Positions 59,669 to 64,000 of a stretch of DNA of 64,000 bases are shown here, one piece after another. The translations under genes and the position numbers were made by a program. The DNA is taken from contig NZ_JSEH01000024.1 in the NCBI RefSeq assembly GCF_000801335.2, positions 1 through 64,000 of the forward strand, read 5' to 3'. This DNA comes from Desulfovibrio sp. TomC. Its GTDB lineage: Bacteria > Desulfobacterota > Desulfovibrionia > Desulfovibrionales > Desulfovibrionaceae. The notes below the pieces were generated by a model, which was given only the letters and a program-made list of their open reading frames with translations, did no database searches and was not told where the DNA came from. Numbering within the stretch: position 1 is the stretch's first letter; each line of letters starts with the position of its first letter.

Positions 59669-59725
59669 CGGGCTCTGCCCGAACCCGCCGGGGGGATGAT
59701 CCCCCCGGACCCCGGCGACGGGTTG
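59669..59725 (+). repeat. Hairpin element (copy N) between NifA-like and acyltransferase genes
   Basis: GA-rich tract (GTGGAGGGAAGAGAA), GGGCTCTGCCC, then CCGGGGGGATGATCCCCCCGG and ACCCCGGCG. Plus orientation, not directly behind a plus-strand gene. The 295-base gap 59513-59807 holds nothing else recognisable. Confidence 0.8.
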
Positions 59726-59807
59726 GGTCGGGCGGGTGGGAATGGTTGGTGGGCGGGAGCGCGGGGGTGATGGACCAAAGGAATTGGGGAGGGCGGGCCG
59801 AGTTTGC

Positions 59808-61652
59808 TTAGGCGCAGTTCTCGATGCGCTCGGGGGTGTCGTGGTAGGCGTGGAAGGCGGCAAGGCCGTCTTTGCCCATGTAGCGTTCAAGCTGGCGGCG
59901 GTCGGCCTTGAGCAGGTCGACGACAATGAGGCCGTCGAGGCAGTCGCTGAAGTCCTTGTCCACGTTGAAGGCCAGCAGCTTGCCGCCGAGTTTGAGGTAT
60001 TGGCGCAAGAGCACCGGGATGCCTTTGCGGTCGGCTTCGATGTCGTCGATCAGGGCCAGCAGGTCGTCGAGGTCGGCGACCAGGGTTTTGGCCGCCCGGG
60101 CCAGCCAGGTCTGGCCGCGAAGCGGGGACTTGGGTTTGACGTGCCGGGCCAGGGCCGGGTGCGAGACATTGCCTTCGAAGTAGCCGGCCATGAGGCGGCG
60201 GGAGGCGTGTTTGTATTCGCTGGTGATGCTGACCGGGCCAAACAGGATGCGGTAGCGCGGTTCGCGCACGACCATCTGGGCCAACCCCTTCCAGAGCAGC
60301 AGCAGCGGGGCGTAGCTTTTCTGGTATTCCGGCCGCACAAACGAACGGCCCATTTCCAGGGCCGGGTCGATCTGTTTGAAGAAGGCGTTTTTGAGCACGA
60401 ACAGGGTACTGGTATACAGACCGGCCGGGCCGTTGGCGGCCAGCAATTCGTCAGTGCGGCCGATGCGGTAGGCCCCGGCGATCTCGTGTTTTTCAGTGTT
60501 CCACAGGAACAGGTGGCGGTAGAAGGGATCGAAGCTGTCGAGATCGCAGGATTTGCCGGTTCCTTCGCCCACGCGGCGGAAGGTGTATTCGCGCAGCCGG
60601 CCGATTTCCCGAAGGGCCAGGGGAATGGCGCCGGCTTTGGCTTCGATGACGGCGAATTCGCCGCTGTGGTGCAGGACCGAGCCGGCCGGCAGGCTGGCGA
60701 TTTCATCGGCCAGGAGGGTCGGATCCACGGCCGGGATGAGCGCTTCCTGCCGGGTGTGGGATTTGGGCGGCAGAAGCGGCGGCAGCCGGCGGGGCTTGTG
60801 TGACCGGTCGCGCAACAGCGCCGTGCGCAGACGCAGATAGCGCATGATGCACTCATCAGGGGCCTTGTCGCGGCCGGCCAGGCGTTCCAGGCGGGCAAAG
60901 GGCACGGGGCTGCCGATGCGGGCTTCGACCGTGGCCCCTTGTTTGTTGGCGAATTCCCGGGGCAGCATGAGGGTGCGAAGGACAGGGTGGACAAGGCCCA
61001 GGACCTGGAACAGGCGGCTGTTGCGGCCGGCAAAACGGACCGGGACCACGGTGGCTTCGGTCTTGCGCACGAGCCGGGCCACGGTGGCGCTCCACTTCGG
61101 ATCAGCCACTTCCAGGCGGCCGTTGACCAGTCTGGGGTGGGAGACGGCCCCGGCCGGGAAGATGCCGAGTACGCCGCCGGATTTGAGCACGGTCAGGCAG
61201 TCCTTGAGCGGGCGTACGTTGGCGGTGGTGGCCGTCGCGCCGCCAAAGGGATTGACGAACACGAACAGGTCGCGCAGCTCCGGAAGGCGCGAGAGAAGAA
61301 AATTGGCCATGATTTTGGCGTCCGGGCGCACGGTCAGGAGCATCTTGGCCAGGACCAGCCCTTCCAGGCAGCCGAAAGGATGATTGGCCACCACCACCAC
61401 CGGCCCGGTCTTGGGGATGCGGTCGAGTTCCTCGGCATTGGCCCGGATATCCACGTCCATGACCTGAAGCAGGGCGTCGATGAAGCCGGGCGCGTCCAGC
61501 CCTTTGGGCAGATCGCGGTAGATGTCGCGCAACCGGCCAAGGGACAGGAGCCGGGACAGGACGGGTTCGGCCAGGGCCAGAGCCCGGTTGAGAGGGCTTC
61601 CACTGAAATCTGGAGTCAGAGCGAAGATGTCGCGGTGCTGCATGGCATCCAT
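59808..61652 (-). CDS. Bifunctional acyltransferase (OlsF-like, PlsC plus GNAT/hemolysin-like domains)
   Basis: A 614-residue protein. Residues 75-270 are a PlsC-type O-acyltransferase: VVVVANHPFGCLEGLVLAKML (the H-x4-E/D motif), FVNPFGG, and GGVLGIFPAGAVSH (substrate-binding). Residues 320-560 resemble the GNAT-like OlsB/hemolysin-acyltransferase domain: EFAVIEAKAGAIPLALREIGRLREYTFRRVGEGTGKS and GAYRIGRTDELLAANG, followed by EMGRSFVRPEYQKSYAPLLLLWKGL. This order resembles OlsF, which makes ornithine lipid in one polypeptide. Ornithine-lipid synthesis is therefore likely but other aminolipids are possible. GAGGT lies before the ATG. Confidence 0.85.
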   Translation of the reverse strand: MDAMQHRDIFALTPDFSGSPLNRALALAEPVLSRLLSLGRLRDIYRDLPKGLDAPGFIDALLQVMDVDIRANAEELDRIPKTGPVVVVANHPFGCLEGLVLAKMLLTVRPDAKIMANFLLSRLPELRDLFVFVNPFGGATATTANVRPLKDCLTVLKSGGVLGIFPAGAVSHPRLVNGRLEVADPKWSATVARLVRKTEATVVPVRFAGRNSRLFQVLGLVHPVLRTLMLPREFANKQGATVEARIGSPVPFARLERLAGRDKAPDECIMRYLRLRTALLRDRSHKPRRLPPLLPPKSHTRQEALIPAVDPTLLADEIASLPAGSVLHHSGEFAVIEAKAGAIPLALREIGRLREYTFRRVGEGTGKSCDLDSFDPFYRHLFLWNTEKHEIAGAYRIGRTDELLAANGPAGLYTSTLFVLKNAFFKQIDPALEMGRSFVRPEYQKSYAPLLLLWKGLAQMVVREPRYRILFGPVSITSEYKHASRRLMAGYFEGNVSHPALARHVKPKSPLRGQTWLARAAKTLVADLDDLLALIDDIEADRKGIPVLLRQYLKLGGKLLAFNVDKDFSDCLDGLIVVDLLKADRRQLERYMGKDGLAAFHAYHDTPERIENCA

Positions 61653-61884
61653 GGCGTTCTACCTCGTTTGTCGCCTCGGGCGATTGGCCTGTGCTTGGCG
61701 GCTCTTGTGTGCTAGCCCGGGTTGGTTACGGCTCTGTTGAGGTTTGGCGCACGGCTGTCGACGATTCCGTGGCGCTTGGTGACAGACGGGCATCCCCAGG
61801 AAAGCCGGTCCCTTGACAGGGCGGGCCGGGTGCTTCAAGGCTGTGCAAGGATGTATTGCCGGTTTTCTACCAGGGAGTGACGCC

Positions 61885-62481
61885 GTGGCTGACAGTCGCC
61901 TCTATTCCATTGCCGCTATTGCCAAGATTCTGGATATGCCGGAATCGACGTTGCATTACTGGAAGAACCGGTTTGACGACGTGCTGCCGAGCATGGGCGT
62001 CGGACGCAATAAGCGGTTCCGGGCCGAAGCGGTGGACGTGTTTCGAGAGATTGGAGCGATGCTTGGCCAGGGGATGGCGGCTGGCGACGTGCGGGCGGCC
62101 TTGTCGCGGCGCTATCCAGTCAATGTGGGCAGCGGGGTGGTCTCGACTGCCGGCCCGGTCGATCTGGCCGGCCAGGGCGGAGCGGCAGGACAGGCCGAGA
62201 CCATGCTGGCCATGGCGGCGGCCATCGGTTCGGAGATTGCCCGGTCCCTGGCCGAACATCTCGGCCGGGCCGGGGGGCCTGCTGCTGCGGCCTTGCCCCA
62301 GGAGACGGCGACGGCCTTGCGGGAAGAGCTGGAACTGGCCCGGGCCGAAGGCGCGGCCCTTTCCGGGAAGGTGCAGGTGCTTGAAGCCGAGCTGATGCGC
62401 ATTCGCAAGGATCGCCGCGAGCTGGAAAATTATCTGGTGGACAAGATCAACGCCCTGCGCCGGCCCGGCGACGGGGCCTGA
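61885..62481 (+). CDS. MerR-family regulator
   Basis: A 198-residue protein with an N-terminal MerR helix-turn-helix (YSIAAIAKILDMPESTLHYWKNRFDDVLPSMGVGRNKRFRAEAVDVF) and a helical, partly coiled-coil C-terminus (TALREELELARAEGAALSGKVQVLEAELMRIRKDRRELENYLVDKI). The middle is Ala/Gly-rich with GVVSTAGPVDLAGQGG. There is no metal-binding Cys set, so the effector is unknown. GTG at 61885 is chosen because GGGAGT lies 5-8 bases upstream. It is monocistronic and divergent from the acyltransferase gene. Confidence 0.87.
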   Translation: MADSRLYSIAAIAKILDMPESTLHYWKNRFDDVLPSMGVGRNKRFRAEAVDVFREIGAMLGQGMAAGDVRAALSRRYPVNVGSGVVSTAGPVDLAGQGGAAGQAETMLAMAAAIGSEIARSLAEHLGRAGGPAAAALPQETATALREELELARAEGAALSGKVQVLEAELMRIRKDRRELENYLVDKINALRRPGDGA

Positions 62482-62537
62482 CGTTTTTTAGTCGGTTGTG
62501 GGGTTGGGTGGGCGGCGGCTCGGGCGGATGACGCCGC

Positions 62538-62566
62538 TTGACAAGTTAGACCGACCGGTCTAGTTC
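62538..62566 (+). promoter_or_regulatory. tetR promoter with overlapping operator
   Basis: TTGACA (62538-62543), 17-base spacer, TAGTTC (62561-62566). The spacer contains the inverted repeat TAGACC-GACC-GGTCTA (62547-62562). The predicted transcript start coincides with the ATG at 62573, so the mRNA may be leaderless. Confidence 0.72.
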
Positions 62567-62572
62567 GTCCGC

Positions 62573-63154
62573 ATGAACGAGACGACGCGGGAACGTATCC
62601 TTCGCACCGGGGCGGCTATTATCCATCGCCAAGGCTATGCCGCTACCGGCCTCAAAGAGATCCTTGACGCCGCTGGTACGCCCAAGGGATCCTTTTACCA
62701 CTATTTCCCGAGCAAGGAAGCCTTTGTCCTGGCGGTCATCGAATACGACGAGGCCTGGATTGGGGAAGTGGTGCGTTCGGTGCTGGCCCGGGACGATCTC
62801 TCGGCCGTGGGCCGGCTGCAATTCTTTGTCGAGCGTTTTGAGTCCATCCAGGCCGAGGGCGGCTATCGGCTCGGCTGTCCCATTGGCAATCTGGTACAGG
62901 AATTGGGCGGGCAGACCGAGGCCTTTGGGCAGCGGCTGGCGGTCAGTCTTGCCGGTTTGAGCGGCTTTTTCGAAAAGCTCGTGCTGGCCGGGCAGGCGAC
63001 TGGGGAGTTTGACGCATCCCTGGACGCCGCCGATGTGGCCGGCTTTCTGGCCGGAGCCTGGCAGGGGGCGCTTTTGCGAATGAAAGTCGAACGGTCGGGT
63101 GAGCCCCTGGCAGCCTTTGCCCGACAGGCTGTACGGGTGTTGCGACCGGCTTGA
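62573..63154 (+). CDS. TetR/AcrR-family repressor
   Basis: A 193-residue regulator with the TetR N-terminal HTH: TRERILRTGAAIIHRQGYAATGLKEILDAAGTPKGSFYHYFPSKEAFVLAVIEYDE. The C-terminal ligand domain has GYRLGCPIGNLVQELG, a Cys-containing segment seen in the AcuR-like TetR subgroup, and GFLAGAWQGALLRMKVERSGEPL. It lies behind its own operator TAGACC-N4-GGTCTA, indicating autorepression. The same sequence stands before the downstream CGGC gene. No ribosome-binding site, consistent with a leaderless start. Confidence 0.92.
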   Translation: MNETTRERILRTGAAIIHRQGYAATGLKEILDAAGTPKGSFYHYFPSKEAFVLAVIEYDEAWIGEVVRSVLARDDLSAVGRLQFFVERFESIQAEGGYRLGCPIGNLVQELGGQTEAFGQRLAVSLAGLSGFFEKLVLAGQATGEFDASLDAADVAGFLAGAWQGALLRMKVERSGEPLAAFARQAVRVLRPA

Positions 63155-63181
63155 GTGGCGGCGGGCTTGGGGCACCGGGCA

Positions 63182-63201
63182 GGCGCGGGAGCGCCTTTTT
63201 T
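63182..63201 (+). terminator. Terminator after tetR
   Basis: GGCGC-GGGA-GCGCC hairpin followed by TTTTTT, 28 bases after the tetR stop. Confidence 0.82.
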
Positions 63202-63213
63202 GAGCAACCGCAA

Positions 63214-63230
63214 GTAGACGACCGGTCTAC
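63214..63230 (+). promoter_or_regulatory. Second TetR operator, before the CGGC gene
   Basis: GTAGACGACCGGTCTAC, an inverted repeat nearly equal to the tetR operator (GACCGGTCTA common to both). It lies 21 bases before the CGGC gene's ATG, after the tetR terminator, in the promoter region. Confidence 0.75.
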
Positions 63231-63250
63231 TACTAAACAAGGAGACTGTC

Positions 63251-63691
63251 ATGACCGACATCGGGATTCTGACCTGTTCCAATACGACCCAGGATGTGGG
63301 GTGCTCGACGTTTGGCTGCCTGCGGGCGGCCAGTGAGGGAACCGGGCACTTTGCCGGCTATGCCGATGGCGTGCGGGTGGTCGGGGTCATCAACTGTGCC
63401 GGATGTCCGGGCCGGCATGCTCACGACAAGATTCTGCGTCGGGTCGGGGCCTTGGCCGCTTCCGGAGTCACGGCCATTCATCTGGCCGCCTGCATGGTCG
63501 AGAGTTGTCCGTTTGTGGGGAAATATGAGCGCACGATCCAGGCGGCGTATCCGGAGCTGGCGGTGGTCCGGGGAACGCATCCGCAGCCGCCGGCGGAGTT
63601 CCTGGAGCGTCTTCAGGCCCAGATGATCGCGCCGCGCAAGTCCGTGCCGCAGATCGCGGCGGAGTTTCGGGCCGCCGCGGGCGGAGAGTGA
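63251..63691 (+). CDS. CGGC-domain protein
   Basis: A 146-residue small protein matching the CGGC-domain family: an N-terminal ILTCSNTTQDVGCSTFGCLRAA, then GVINCAGCPGRHAHDKILRRVGALAASGVTAIHLAACMVESCPFVGKYER. Cys-x-x-Cys (CAGC) and several other cysteines suggest metal or cluster binding or redox activity; the family has no proven function. AAGGAGA precedes the ATG. It lies behind a TetR operator, so it is the likely target of the adjacent repressor. Confidence 0.85.
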   Translation: MTDIGILTCSNTTQDVGCSTFGCLRAASEGTGHFAGYADGVRVVGVINCAGCPGRHAHDKILRRVGALAASGVTAIHLAACMVESCPFVGKYERTIQAAYPELAVVRGTHPQPPAEFLERLQAQMIAPRKSVPQIAAEFRAAAGGE

Positions 63692-63706
63692 ACAGAAAGG
63701 GGACAG

Positions 63707-63835
63707 GCCTTCGGCGGCCAAAGGACAGTGCCCTTTGGAATCCCGCCTGGGGTTCGTTTGATTTGACCGGGTACGCGGCCAAGCCGACAGGCGGAAGTTG
63801 CGCCGGAAAAGATGGGAAGAAAGGCCGGGACCGTA
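63707..63835 (+). repeat. Dispersed intergenic repeat, copy 2, with a variant hairpin core
   Basis: After the CGGC stop and a purine tract come GCCTTCGGCGGCC, stem CCAAAGG/CCTTTGG, then GTTTGATTTGACCGGG (63756-63771) and an 80-base tail similar to 38938-39016. The remaining 165 bases to the window end contain no recognisable gene. Confidence 0.68.
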
Positions 63836-64000
63836 CCCTGTGGCGTTGACCTCGACGGGAATCCCCGCGCAGGGAGGCATGGTCCAAGGAGGCCGGGCCT
63901 GTTCCTGAAAATACGGGGAGGCTGCTTCCCCGGTCTGGCAACCGGGAATGCAGCCTCCCACTCTTCGAGGACTGTCGCTGGGACCAGGGGCCGACCCCGA

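Noticed and set aside
1-64000. tRNA, rRNA and CRISPR arrays
   Set aside because: I looked for T-loop GTTCGA-type motifs with acceptor pairing, rRNA-like conserved stretches and regularly spaced repeats and saw none; a covariance-model scan would be decisive.

Overview
The window is GC-rich bacterial chromosome that looks like a Desulfovibrionaceae-type sulfate reducer (Desulfovibrio / Solidesulfovibrio group). This rests on an oxygen-independent ribonucleotide reductase with its radical-SAM activase, a periplasmic dihaem cytochrome c, DsrE-like and NifX-like proteins, a fused CobA/HemD, NapH-like Fe-S membrane proteins, and dense G/C-rich intergenic hairpins. No rRNA, tRNA, CRISPR array, prophage or complete insertion sequence is visible, so the placement is inferred from gene content only.

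Layout. 1-13.6 kb: a carbamoyltransferase/DUF5989/SxtJ cassette, arfB, nrdG, an AT-rich DUF2971 islet, nrdD behind a cobalamin riboswitch, a dihaem cytochrome, DsrE- and NifX-like proteins, a HAD hydrolase, a TRIC-type membrane protein and a CaCA-family exchanger behind a yybP-ykoY (Mn2+) riboswitch. 13.9-15.4 kb: an AT-rich two-gene islet of unknown function. 15.5-26 kb: small Zn-ribbon and HD-GYP genes, comB-like, proB, a methyltransferase, an M15-SleB cell-wall hydrolase, an unusual ABC exporter coupled to a cyclic-nucleotide-binding protein, and cheV. 26-36.4 kb: envelope functions (M23 peptidase, two glycosyltransferases, LysM lipoprotein, a frameshifted AsmA-family gene, small exported proteins). 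36.5-38.7 kb: cobA/hemD and purN. 39.2-49 kb: a plus-strand glycoconjugate cluster. 49-55.7 kb: MacB-type permease with a ModE-like HTH, MATE exporter, DUF2156 protein, CheY, NapH-like protein and a molybdenum-storage-like amino-acid kinase. 56-64 kb: PadR, a TiaS-like protein, a degenerate NifA-like regulator, an OlsF-like acyltransferase, a MerR, and a TetR/CGGC pair sharing an operator.

The most interesting region is 39268-49031. A large GT-C-like membrane protein, a UbiA-family prenyl phosphoribosyltransferase homologue (like mycobacterial DPPR synthase) and a B12-binding radical SAM protein fused to a DprE2-like short-chain dehydrogenase are followed by two GT4 glycosyltransferases. Together they suggest a polyprenyl-phosphate pentose (arabinofuranose-like) donor pathway. 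The radical SAM domain may replace the flavoenzyme DprE1; that replacement is inference.

Regulatory and repeat content is rich: two riboswitches, several promoters with recognisable -35/-10 elements, a TetR operator at two promoters, a ModE-box-like palindrome at the molybdenum-storage-like gene, and at least three families of intergenic palindromes. One family forms a recurrent 3' element: stop codon, purine tract, GCCTCCGGCGGCC core, then a hairpin whose stem sequence changes from copy to copy while staying paired.
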